Source: Cucumis sativus (lineage: Eukaryota; Streptophyta; Magnoliopsida; Cucurbitales; Cucurbitaceae). Taken from it: a stretch of 64,000 nt of DNA. Under the pieces are notes generated by a model, which saw only the letters and a program-made list of their open reading frames with translations, had not been told where the DNA came from and did not search any database. Both the position numbers and the translations under genes were made by a program. Location: NCBI RefSeq assembly GCF_000004075.3, contig NC_026659.2:28042272-28106271 (forward strand), written 5' to 3'. Shown here one piece after another: positions 1 through 11,185 of the stretch (positions within the stretch are counted from its first letter, which is position 1; each line of letters begins with the position of its first letter).

Positions 1-406
1 TATAAAAATTTCAAGTTAGATTGTCTTGGATTTTAGGATGTATTAAGGCTATCTCCATGTATTAGAGAATATAAGAAATTCTATTTAACAATTTAAAAAA
101 TTATAAGATTTTTTTGTAGCCTTATCCTTGCAATTGAAGTAGGAGATTAAATCCGAAACTCTTGTCGAAATTGGGCAAGCATGCTAGCCTGAAAAGATTG
201 GTTCCGTCGGAAAACAAGAGGGGTTGGTCAATATCGGTTTCAGAAAGTTTCAAATTGAAAACTTTAAAAAATTATTTATAAGTCGATCAACCCAATTAAT
301 ATCAACTGACACTTACTCATCAATGTCGATTTTGTAAAAAATACCATCTCCGACCGACCGATTAACACCGAAGTCGGGAACTTACGCATACTAGATAAGT
401 GTAGAG

Positions 407-414
407 TATATATA
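407..414 (+). promoter_or_regulatory. Possible TATA box of PELP1-like copy A
   Basis: A TATATATA run lies about 600 bp upstream of the inferred start codon and is followed by a CT-rich stretch typical of a plant 5' leader. The same element is at 14896-14903 (copy B) and 34721-34728 (copy C). A TATA role is inferred from position and composition only. Confidence 0.35.
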
Positions 415-625
415 TCTTTTTCAAATTTGATTAAATTACCAAATATTATATCCAATTCTCTCTCTACCCTTTTTTTATCTGCGTTCCCGCCCGCCGTCGG
501 TGAACTCATTTGCGCAGCTCTTTCCTCTTTCTCTTCTTTGTCTTCCTCTCGGCTTCACAATCTTCATCGTCAATCTTTGATCCAGCCTAAGAAGGCGCTG
601 TACATTATAGGGTTTTAAGTAGAAG

Positions 626-999
626 GTGAGTTTTCAGATTGCTTTTATATCTTCTGTCAAGCTATGATGCTTTTGGTACTTATCGACCACTTTCTCATGC
701 AAGAATATTTGAGTTTGAGAATTATTTGCTGAAATTTTTATGGGTTTATGGAGTATTTTCTACTTTGTTTTGGCGGAGTTGAGTTTGCTTCTTAGGTGTA
801 GAGAAGTTTGTTCAGTGTTGTTTTTGTTTTTGAGGCTACAACTCAATGAAAAAACTCATTGTGTTCATGGAATTAGGGTTTTATCTTGTTTAATGGGGAA
901 CAGGCATGTTTGGTATTGATTTTGTGCATTGTACTGGTAGTCGAGATCGCATTGCCATCTTACAGTTGCTTATTCTTTTTTTTCTTATTTTCTTGATAG
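626..999 (+). other. Probable 5'-UTR intron, PELP1-like copy A
   Basis: A GTGAGT donor follows 'gtagaag' at 626. A strong polypyrimidine tract ends in 'gatag' at 999, 35 bases before the ATG at 1035. An alternative acceptor is the CAG at 901-903; it would leave an upstream in-frame ATG at 906. The acceptor at 999 has the better pyrimidine tract. Copies B and C have the same arrangement. Confidence 0.5.
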
Positions 1000-1034
1000 T
1001 TATTAGACAATTGAAACCTCATAATTCAACCAAA

Positions 1035-4000
1035 ATGGCGGCCTTCAATCTCGTTGCGGATATGTATGACCCGGCCTTGAAGCCTCGCTTGCTACATAAA
1101 CTTCTTAGGGAGCACGTTCCCGACGATAAGCGTGCATTTTCTGATTATTCAGAACTTTCAAATGTGGTTTCTATGATCACATCCCACGATCTTCTCTCTG
1201 AATCCTCGTCTTCCAAGGACCAAAAGCTGATTGATAGCTGGAAATCCGCTGTTGATTCCTGGGTCAACCGTTTGTTTCTTCTTCTCTCCAACGATATGGT
1301 ATAAGCATGCATTAAATTCTATTTAAATAATTTTTTTAATAATACATAGCTTTTGCTTTATACTCCCGTGGATTTGACTATTTGTCGGCTGCCGGGCTTA
1401 TGTGTAGCTTGTTCGAAGAACAGCTGGAACGAAGTTCAGTGGAACTTGTTAAGTTTCATAATCAATGAGTTCGCTGCTGGTTATTGAGAGAAAATTTATA
1501 GTTAGTGTTAATCTAGAAAGTTTGTCGCCTTAGAGCGCCCTTTGCGCTTTGAAAACACCGTTTAATTCTTAGAAACTGAACATTTGAACCTTGCTTGCAT
1601 ATTTGGCAATTCATTGGCATGCAGGAAGATAGGGAATAATATTGACTGTCTTTATTACTTTGTTTTTTAGATATTGCTCAACTTCCTTTTGTGGGTTACT
1701 AATTTTAGCATCCAATCTTTCTAAAGCCTGATAAATGTTGGGCGGGAATCATTTTACTTGGAGTGACTTGTCAACGATGCAGCTCTAGTCGTTTCTTGGC
1801 ATCATATACAGAATGGCTTCACAAGCTTTTACCACATGCAGGTAACAGTTAGTTTTTTATGGGATTGATTCTATATTATTTCTTTACATGTATTAAGTGG
1901 CAAAAATGTTAAATTATAGTGTACACATGAAGAAGAATAAGAGTTAAATGATAAGTTATTCCATCAGAACTAAGATACCGGTTACTGTTTGGGACACATA
2001 ACTGCAATAATTCAACTATGCTTTTGAGCATGTGATGTGGCTGGATCGTCTTTGACAGTCGACCTGTTTGACTACAGTAAATATGTTTGTTCTGAAATTT
2101 GGGTATGATTGGTTGTAAGATATTCATCAAAATGAGTTCTGGACATTATTTGTGACAATAAGTGATTATTGTTTCTTGGAAAGAATGCAAACACGCATTG
2201 GGGGTTTCCAAGCTCTTATTCTTTTCATTAATATAGGGATTGAACAAGTAAGATAAACTACGGATGAAATAGCAGGTCTAACCAGCTCTCCTCGTACATG
2301 AGGTCCCCAAAGACATGCATCGGGCATGTATCTGATTAGCATAAGATAGCCTTTGGCAACACTTAATGATTGTGGAGCTACTGAAGGACCTAATGCACTG
2401 CTATTCTTGAGCATGGTTATCTGATATTTTATCAAGTGTTATACAAAGTGCAATTTTTTTTTCTTCTGAAGACACAAAAGAATATATTGATCACAAATAG
2501 TGTGTGACGTAGTTCCAGAGCAATGTCAAGTTCCTTCTTTTTCTGTTCCTTTTATTTATATTGTTTCTGTCTTTAGCTTTACAACTTATAATCATCAATG
2601 CTTTTTTTTATACTTGAATGCTACCAAGAATTTTACAACGTTTTCATTTTTGTGTTTTTATTGTTCAATAGACAGATTCTCAGTTTCTGAAGGTGGCCTC
2701 TTGTGCTTCAATCTATGATTTATTCTCGAGGTACATCTTCATTTGACCTTGGCAGAAATCTATCACACGAAGTTGTCCCTCAAACACAACCCTTTTTTTT
2801 ATTCGAAATGGTAACAATGTCATTGATAAGATGAAATTATAAAAGGATACCTATCAATTGGATTACAAAAAACTCTTCCATCGAGTAATAAGAGAAACTA
2901 AATCATAATTATAAAAAGGGGTAACCAATTCACCCCAAGTGAGGGTTGTATGTGTCACTCAAACACAAATTGATTTGTTAACTATACCCCTTCCAAAAGC
3001 GAAATTTTTATGTGCCTTGTGTATATTTAACTGAATACCTCTTAGGATTTGTTTATTGTTGATTCTACATCGACTTTGTGGTCTGTGGATTCAACTATTG
3101 AATGCTGACTTGAGAATAATAGATAACTGATTGAATCACATTCTGTAAGTTATTACTGTCAAGTCGTTTTATTGCCAATATGAGCATAGAACTATTGGTT
3201 AAGGCATATATCCCACCTCCATACGTTGTTGAGCTTAAAAATAAAAATTGTCTATTTATTTATTTTTTAAAATAAAATAACCACTTTCATTGAGCAAAAT
3301 CAAAGAAAATTGTCTAAAACTTTTAAGCAATATGCTTGACCATATTATTGCTTGTTTCGTGACTTTTTAAGATGTATCTTTTACAAATTAGATTGGGTAG
3401 ATTTCAAAGTGTAAAGAAAGATGGGACTTCTTGTGCTGGGAAGGTCATTCAACCTGTTGCATGATGATAATACTGAAGTTTTGGTAAGTCCATTTTTCAT
3501 GGACTATTTTCATGCATTCATGAGCTAAATAATTTTGTAACAATGGTATTTTAATTATCTATGCCAACTGAGATCCTCTTTTGTAAAAATTTCTTAGTCT
3601 TTTGTGAAATTTTTCATCTCTCTTTTTGTACTCTTGCTTGGTATTGGTAGTTGCAACTTTTGTTTTAAAATATGTAACTATCTGCATGTTGTTTGATGCA
3701 GGATAATGCGGTTAATCTGTTATGCACCTTGATAGATTTCTTCCCCTTCACAATCCATCGTCATTATGACTCTGTAAGTGCTTTAACAAATAATGTGATA
3801 TTGATTCTGTTTTAAATTACAATTTTGGAACTCTGGTAGCTTTCTGACTTTTCTGTTCACTGGTGATGTAATCTAAGCTTCCGAAGTTTGTTATTATTAT
3901 CGTTATTATTTTTAATTTGATTTAGTTTAATTTTTTCCTTCACAAAAAAACTGCTATAAAAAACTGGAAAGAGAGTGTTTGTATTACCATTAGAAGCTGA

Positions 4001-7000
4001 AATAATTAAATTTTCTCCCATAATTGCACTCAACATCTTCAGCACATATGGCTTCATGCTGTCACTTGTCAGCATGTTGTTTATCTATAGATCACTATCT
4101 TTGTAATTCAAAAACTGACAAAGTTTAAATTCCATGCCAAATAGAAAAAAAGGATTTATGTTGAAATAGTTGATTTTGTTTCTTCCTGATGAATTGGATA
4201 TATTCTATAGGCCGAAGCTGCAATTGTTTCAAAAATATTTTCAGGGAAGTGTAGTTCTAACATGCTGAAGGTACTGTGCCTCTTATGTAGTTTTAATCAT
4301 AGTACAGTAGATATTAACGTCAAATGTCCCCCATAATTTTCTCTGTGTTTTATATTTCAAATTTAGAAGCTTGCCCATTGCCTGGCATCACTTCCAAAAT
4401 CAAAAGGAGACGAAGATAGCTGGTCTTTACTAATTCAGAAGATTTTGTTATCCATCAATAGTCACTTGAATGAGGCCTTCCAAGGCATCGGTGAAGGTAT
4501 ACTGAACTGTAAAACAAGTAAAGCTATCTCAATTTATGAAAATGGTGACAATGATGCATTTGAATGTTTTTTGTAGATTCAAAAGGCATTGAAGTTGTAA
4601 GGTTACTGATTCTACCAGGAAAAGATCCTCCACCACCTTTAGGTTGTTGTTCACAATCAGAAGGTTCCTTGGACAAAATAAAAAAGAGCTCAGAGCGGAT
4701 GTTAACATCTAGTATTTCAACCTTGATGGTTTGCTGTTCCACAATGATAACAAGTTCATACAACCATCAGGTAGCAACACGTCATCCATTTTTTTGTTAT
4801 GCTCATATTAAAAGAGGAAATGTTCCCCTCTATATGAATCTATATACATCTACTGTGACACCTCACTTTCTTAATTAATATAATGAAATAAAGAAAGTGG
4901 TGTTAAATTGATCTTTATTTGTATTATATCAGGTGGCAGTTCCCATTCGCCCGTTATTAGCTCTTGTTGAGAGAGTGCTGACGATGGATGGTTCTTTGCC
5001 ACCCACTTCAGTGCCATTTATGACATCTCTGCAGCAAGAATCAATGTGTTTAGAACTTCCGGTGCTGCATTCAGTCAGTTTGGATCTCCTCGTTGCCATC
5101 ATTAAGAGCCTTCGCAGGTGAGGCATCTACTATTCAACTACACGGACTATATACCATAAAACCTTTATGCAGACCCAGACTTTTTCAGTAATCAATACCC
5201 ATCCATAAACATATCACATGTGCTTTCTTCCACCTCTACAAGATGCGATCAACAATGATCTTTCATGTTTATATGAATACGAAAATGATCCAATGGTATA
5301 CAAAGTTTCCACTTAGATAAGTTGGGAAGAAAATGTGTGAAGTCTAGCCTGTCAATTGCCACTGAAAAAAATATGGATGCCATATTTTTGTTTATATAAT
5401 TATTATTAAATTCCTTTTCAGTCAATTGTTGCCACATGCTGCATCAATTGTACGACTCATTGTGAAGTACTTCAAGAAGTGTGTCTCTGCAGAACTGAGA
5501 GTAAAAGTCTACGCAGTTGCTAAGTCATTGATGACGTCTTTGGGTGTTGGTAAGAATTATATTGTGTTTCATTTGGCATGGAGATAATTATAATTATTTT
5601 TAATGTCTATATGGAAACATTGTTTTGGGATGTATACTTATTCAATGCCGCATTTGAATCAGGAATGGCTGCATCTCTTTCTCGAGATGTGATTGACAAT
5701 GTACTAGGTGATTTGAACCCTGTAAATAATGAGAGTTCTGATCCATCTAATGTGAATCCAAAGGACACGCAAAGAGATTTACCGCAACACCATAATAAGA
5801 GAAAACGCCCTTCAGTTCCCACTTCCATGAAAGGGCAGCACGAGAGGAATGAACCAGAGGACATTACCAGCAGCTGTAGCTATACCTCAGTCCACTTGAG
5901 GATAGCTGCACTTGAGGCTTTGAAGACTCTTCTTACATCGGTGGGCATTATATATGTTATTTGTCTCTTTGGTTAATTATTTTGCATACGAATTTATTAA
6001 AAAAAGTTATTAATGGGAATATTTTTGGTTCATTTGTGTCAAATGGTTTTTAACTGCTGACTGCTTTATTTATTTATTTGTTTGTTTGTTTTTCGTTGAT
6101 TATTTGTATAGGCTGGTGCTTTGAGATCTGAAGAAGGATGGCGTGCAAAAGTTGAACATCTTTTAATAACAACTGCAACATCTTCTCTTCAATGGCCACG
6201 AGCCTCGGACGACACCTTTTTCCAAGCCAATGAATCTATTGAGGTTTGGGTGGATTATCAGTTGGCGGCATTTCATGCACTACTGGCTTCTTTTTTGTCT
6301 GCTGTCCATGTACGCCCACTGGCTTTGGCTCAAGGTCTCGAGCTCTTTCGTAAAGGTAAATCTCTTTTGATATTTCGTTTGATCATGTGGAAGGCTGGGT
6401 TTGAGAACGAGGATGCTAGATCACCTTATTTATGAGTCAAACTGATAGGCATTTTCTTCTTCAGGTAAACAAGAAAATGGAACCAAACTTGGTGAGTTTT
6501 GTGCCCATGCTCTCTTAGCCATGGAGGTTCTAATACATCCGAGGGTCCTTCCCCTCTCGGATTTCTTGCCATTGCGCTTGAGCTCTCCTGAACCACAAGC
6601 TGCCTTTAAATTCCAGGAAGATCTGTACTTCAACAGTAACGATTCTAGGAAATTGTTGAAGGTCGGCCCGCAAAGCATGGAGCAGATGGCCTCCGAGGCT
6701 CTAATTAGTGATGATGTGGTAGATAACAATGAAATGACGTATAGCACCTCAAATGATATTGAAAAGGAGCCCTCTGCAAATGGCATAGCGAATATAGAAA
6801 TGCCCAAGAGAACCGAACAGGCCACTGCAGCAGCCATCTCAGAAGTAGGGGTTGTAGCGGAAGATGACGTTGAATTTGCTAATGCAAGTATGAATAGTTC
6901 CCCCATGTCATCAAAATCAGATAAAATCGAAGATTTTGGACGGGATTCGAGCTCGAATTTATTGCTAGAAGATGACTTTCCTGATATTATTGATGCAGAT

Positions 7001-7024
7001 CCTGATACAGACTATGAAGAGTGA
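1035..7024 (+). pseudogene. PELP1: PELP1/RIX1-like gene, copy A (frameshifted)
   Basis: This is a spliced gene of the Rix1/PELP1 family, whose members act in the nucleolus in the Rix1-complex (PELP1-TEX10-WDR18 in animals) during pre-60S maturation. Inferred exons: 1035-1298, 1727-1841, 2672-2730, 3392-3483, 3702-3773, 4211-4270, 4367-4496, 4577-4770, 4933-5117, 5422-5549, 5663-5940, 6112-6355, 6465-7024, all with GT-AG junctions and otherwise compatible phases. The N-terminus (MAAFNLVADMYDP) opens the RIX1-type helical region. A basic NKRKRP stretch in exon 11 could be a nuclear signal, and the C-terminus is acidic (DDFPDIIDADPDTDYEE). Undamaged, the product would be about 800 residues, usual for plant members. 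Breaks: exon 2 lacks 2 nt near 1832 relative to copies B and C. Exon 4 changes frame and reads TGA at 3462-3464, a lesion shared by all copies. Exon 4 also lacks 3 nt near 3478. The family call is from memory of homologues. Confidence 0.72.
2786..3310 (+). repeat. Intronic retroelement-like tails in the PELP1-like intron
   Basis: Intron 3 carries a poly-T start followed by 'aatgtcattgataagatgaa' (about 2786-2960). A second patch reads 'ccactttcattgagcaaaat' (about 3236-3310). Both resemble 3' tails of retroelements, inserted antisense, that I remember as common in cucurbit genomes. The same patches occur in copies B (about 17285-17810) and C (about 37100-37610), so they predate the duplication. 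No coding remnant is visible. Confidence 0.3.
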
Positions 7025-7286
7025 AAAAGGTATTGTCAATCATTGACTCAATTTTGTAGTTTTAAGGCTTAAGGGTGTTGTTCAGAACTCAAAATCAATT
7101 ATTATTGTTGTGTTCTATTCATGTAGCCATAGATGGCTTGAACTGATGATCGAGAATGGTTATGTATATAAAAAGGTGAAAGTTAGACAAATTTCAAAAG
7201 CTTTGATTGCTAGTTTCTGATAAATTTTCTTTCAATCATTTTTATTTTTTTTCATTCTTAGATAATGGGGTGCCGATTTGCAATAT

Positions 7287-7406
7287 ACGTTAGGACAACG
7301 ATTAGATGCATTATAGAATATACCATCTTTTAAGTAATGGTATTAGATACGGTAGGACAACGATTAGAAGTATTATAGAATATACCATCTCGTAAGTAAT
7401 ATGGTA
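7287..7406. repeat. Imperfect ~60-bp tandem duplication
   Basis: The units 7287-7348 and 7349-7406 both contain 'taggacaacgattaga' followed by 'attatagaatataccatct'. They are about 60 bp each with few mismatches. Copies B and C carry the same pair, so the duplication is older than the segmental copies. Confidence 0.75.
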
Positions 7407-8827
7407 TCTTTTTGAAGTCCTAAAATGTTGAGGGATAAATTTGTGGGTATTACAATCTCGAGATGTAGTTAAGATCAACAATATCTAAATAGGCAATTAA
7501 ATAAACAATGTCTAAATAGACGATTAAATGAACCCTTTAGAAAGAGAGGCAAAAATAAAATGACAGAGTGAAGTTTCTTTAAAAAAACTTTTTAAAAATT
7601 ATTGTTTTGATAATAACTGATCGTAGTTAACTACTAGTGCTCAGTCTCTTTTTACATCTTACTCTAACTTATCATCATGTTTGAATCAATTTTAGGGTTA
7701 AGTGAATGTCAAGTGAATGTATTTTGTTCTTACAACATATGTGTTGAGTGAATGTATTTTGTTCAAACTCAATTAATTTAGGAAAAATGTTTTAAATAAA
7801 AAACTATTTAAAACATTTACAAATATTAAAATTTATATGTTTATTAGTATTTTTGTTAATTAATTTTGAAATTTTATTTGTAAATATGGTTTATTTTGCT
7901 ATTTTGAAAACAATCCATTTGAATGTTGTTTTGTTTAAATTATTAGAATTGTATTATTGGATAAATAGACATTTTAAAAAATAGCAAAATATTAAAACTA
8001 TTTATACAAAATTCCTCAAACTTTTCATATATTTAAGTTTTTCTTTAAAATTATATTTCATAAATAGTTTTTTTTTATCCATAACAAATTTTCATGATAA
8101 ATGGTAAAGCATATTAAATATGTAAATAGTTCAACTCAGTTAATTGTAATTTGGTCCATATCATACTAAAAAAGTTATATGTATGTTATTTTAAAAGAGT
8201 TCATATCATACAGTTTCTTAAATTTTAGGTACCAAACTTATAAGATACAAAAATCAAAGTTTAAAAATAGAAAGTAAATATTTTGGCATTCTATTTCTAG
8301 AAAAAAAAACTCCTTATAATAATTACTAGTAAAAAAAAAAGTTGGTTGATTTTCATTTTTTTTTTAATCTCAACCTTTCATGTTAAAACTTTATATAAAG
8401 ATTTTTTTTAAATGACAAATTTAACAGTAAGATTTTATATTATATCAATTTGATAAATATTGATAGACATTAATATGATAATAAATATGATAGATATTCA
8501 TATTTTTATCTGACAATAATAGAAGTTTATTTAGTTTATCTCGTTAATAAAATCTAAAATGTTTGTCTATGATGAATATTTTAGTTTATTTTTGTATTTT
8601 AAAAAATATCCCTCCAAAAAACGTAATTTTTTTCCACTAAAAGTTATTAAAATTTAATAACAAGAGTTGGTGAATTGCTACATTGTTATTTCATTTATAT
8701 GTCATTTACATCCCATTGTAATTTACAGATTTTTTTTTTCAAATGGTATGGGTAAGTAATCAGTGCGGTTTAGTGTAAGGATTAGTTATATTCAAATTAT
8801 AGCAAACTATCTTAATTTGAAACTTAA

Positions 8828-8865
8828 CGGCGTCAACGACAAGCAACGGCGTCAACGACAAGCAA
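8828..8865. repeat. Two tandem copies of a 19-bp unit
   Basis: The unit 'cggcgtcaacgacaagcaa' is present twice (8828-8846, 8847-8865). Copy B also has two (23350-23387). Copy C has one (43177-43195). It is useful as a copy-history marker. Confidence 0.85.
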
Positions 8866-8889
8866 CGGCTACATTTTTAGGTTTATTTA

Positions 8890-11185
8890 CTTCATTCAAC
8901 TCTCAAAACAATCTCCGTCGCCAATTTCTCTCTAGAATTTTCTTCTTCCGCCTCCGTGCACAGCGTCGAATCTCCAAACCCTAATTTATAAATGCAATTC
9001 CGATCCACAAATTCTTATGCTACCTCGATCTCCTCTTTGGGAGCTTCTATTCCCTAATCTTTGATGTCTTGCTTCGTCTGCGGTTGAGGATCTCGGAGGA
9101 CCGGAGTCACGGGAGGTCGCTGATTTGGATGAAGCCATGAGTCGATTGATGCTCCCTTTTTCATCTCCTAAGAAGAATTCCAAATCCTTGGATGTGGCTG
9201 ATGCTGCTCCTGCCTATCATTTTTCATCCGCTTGATTTCCTTCCCTTTCTGGTTCAGCTTATTCTGCTCTCGATAGGGTTTCCGAGGATGCTATCAATCA
9301 GGTTGATCAGTTCCTTCGTGAGGCTTTGCATAACCCTCGGGAGCGTCTATCAAGTAAGTTGTTTATTTAGCTTTCCTTTATTGTAGATGGTCAATGGTGT
9401 GATTGGTTTCAGGAGTTGTCTAATGTCATGTTCTGTAGAGGGAGGAGATAGTTAAAAGTTGCTAGCTACGGCCTTCTCGAAGGTGGGCTGGAAGTGGCTG
9501 GTTGCTTCCCGGATTTGTATAGGCTTTTAGTTTGTTCTAGTCTTTCGAATGCCTCATTTAAATCAATGGTATTAGAAATTTAGAAGTATTATTGCCAAAA
9601 ACTACATGGTGGATTTCATGAAGATGATATATGTTTGGAACAGTATCGTGAAACTATGTGACATGATGTGCTTTTAGGTAATCCAAGACAAAGGTTGGAT
9701 GGTTGTAAGACAATCTTGGGAAGATGTGTGGACTAGTGGAGGGTTTTTGGTTAACCGTTTTTCTAGTCGGTACAGGGTGGTGGATTCGAAGAATTAATTG
9801 CTGAAGGAGTTGTAGGACTTAAAAGCTGGGTTGCAAAATGAATGCAAGACGAAATTTAGAAGATGGAGAAGAAAGGGAGATTTTGTTGCTATTGGATGTT
9901 CTGAATACTTAGAGCTAAATGATGAAAATAAAATAATTTACGAGCTAAACTTTTGCTGTGATTGGCGATGAATTCCGTCATGGGGGGAAGGCATGCAGTC
10001 TCTGATTATCATCCCTTGGCCCTTAGGCTTTTTAAATGAGGCTTTTTCCGTCTTAATAATATTTCTTGTTTCTCATCAAGAAGATAAATGGAGTTGTATC
10101 TTTTCAGCCTACCAAGCAAAATTGTTTCTAAAAAAAAAACTATCACTATCTAAAAGCATTAGGAATTAAATTTACTGTAGTCAAGAAGATGCTCAGTAAC
10201 TGGAAAGCATTTTTTACCTGTTTTGACACTGAAGCTTCGTTAAACCAAAAGAAAAAGGAGACAACCTATTGGTAGAAAGGTCTTTACAATGATGTATTGA
10301 TGCCTACAAAATTATTTTTTTTGTCCAACATGGTTCTGACTAGTACCATAACTTCAAGTGCTTAAATTATCATGCACTTATTATATTGTTGAAAACATGG
10401 TGTTAATTATCTATTCCCTTCAACTGATATTTATTTATCATTGCTTTAGTTTTGCGCTGGAGCAAGATGTTGAAAAGTTTATTCATGATCCTGCTTGACA
10501 GCAGCTGCCTACTTCATATTTACGGTTAGCTGCGCATCAGATTGTCCAACATTACTCGCTGCAATCCATGGTTCTATTGGATAATAGTTTACCTGATGGG
10601 TCTGGTTCCAAAATTATCGTTTGCGATACTTCTGAATGTCGTCTTCCAGCTATCCGCCTTGCAGATATTCCTGTAAATCTACCAGCAGAGGAATATAGTA
10701 GCATAAAGGTTGCTATTAAACAGAGGCCACAGAAGTGGTCCCAACTAGCAAGAGATGCAAGTGCAAATTCATCAAAAACGAGGGATTCCAAAAGTGTGGA
10801 AGAGAGGAAAGAGGAGTATAATAAAGCTAGTGCTCAAATATTTAACTCCAGCAGCAATTCAGGCTGTCATGCAAGTGAGAAAGTAGATGCTGATCCTAGA
10901 CCACAGGATAGTTATCGTGGTTGTTTGAGTGCTGCAAAGGTTGAGGAGAAGATGATTCTGGAGTTCCTGATATAAATTTTAGTAGGGGTTTGATTGACTG
11001 TTCCACGAGTAGCAGTAGAATAAATAGAAGGTAGGACTGACAAGGAGCTGCCTAGTAGGCAGTACAAACCAAATAGTAGGGTAGCCATTCTTAGAGATCG
11101 TGAGATTGGCAGCAAGGACCCTGATTATGACAGGAGTTATGATAGGTATGAAATGCAATCCTTTATTCTCTTGGTTTGATCTCAA
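8890..11185 (+). pseudogene. R3H-SUZ gene fragment, copy A
   Basis: This is a truncated relative of the gene at 56650-60083. It has the 5' leader, exon 1 (about 9078-9353, donor GT at 9354), intron 1 and exon 2 (10450-11145). Homology stops in intron 2 at about 11185, where the satellite begins, so exons 3-4 are missing. A deletion of about 45 bp near 9078 removes the start codon. Exon 1 has a TGA at 9233-9235 where copy D has TCA. Exon 2 has a TGA at 10496-10498 where D has CGA, followed by loss of 15 nt in frame. Private to copy A are loss of 'at' near 10457 and of one T near 10956. The R-x3-H core (RLAAH) and the SUZ-like basic stretch remain readable. Copies A and B keep the GGG that restores the exon 1/2 frame and that copy D lacks. 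Confidence 0.85.
9678..9971 (+). other. Decayed coding-like segment in R3H intron 1
   Basis: One frame runs 98 codons with only two internal stops (TAA after VVDSKN, TAG shortly after) before ending at TGA 9969-9971. The translation has protein-like composition, for example GWMVVRQSWEDVW and KFRRWRRKGDFVAIG. It is followed about 60 bp later by a 3'-tail-like stretch 'cttaataatatttcttg'. Equivalents are 24202-24494 (B) and 43980-44273 (C). Copy D keeps the left and right flanks but has different sequence between them (about 57315-57700). I read this as the remains of an inserted retroelement or captured gene; the family is not identified. Confidence 0.35.

Larger units (their letters stand above)
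7025..8889. other. AT-rich intergenic spacer, copy A
   Basis: No gene is visible between the PELP1-like stop and the R3H pseudogene. The stretch is strongly AT-rich with many homopolymer runs, plus two local tandem duplications listed separately. Equivalent spacers are 21527-23410 (B) and 41335-43220 (C). Confidence 0.6.

Noticed and set aside
906..1034. 43-residue N-terminal extension of the PELP1-like protein with a hydrophobic, membrane-like stretch
   Set aside because: The hydrophobic codons are the T-rich polypyrimidine tract of a likely 5'-UTR intron ending at 999. The family start fits MAAFNL at 1035.
6430..6906. 158-codon ORF on the minus strand, also in copies B and C
   Set aside because: It is antisense to the long last exon of the PELP1-like gene and has no recognisable domain.
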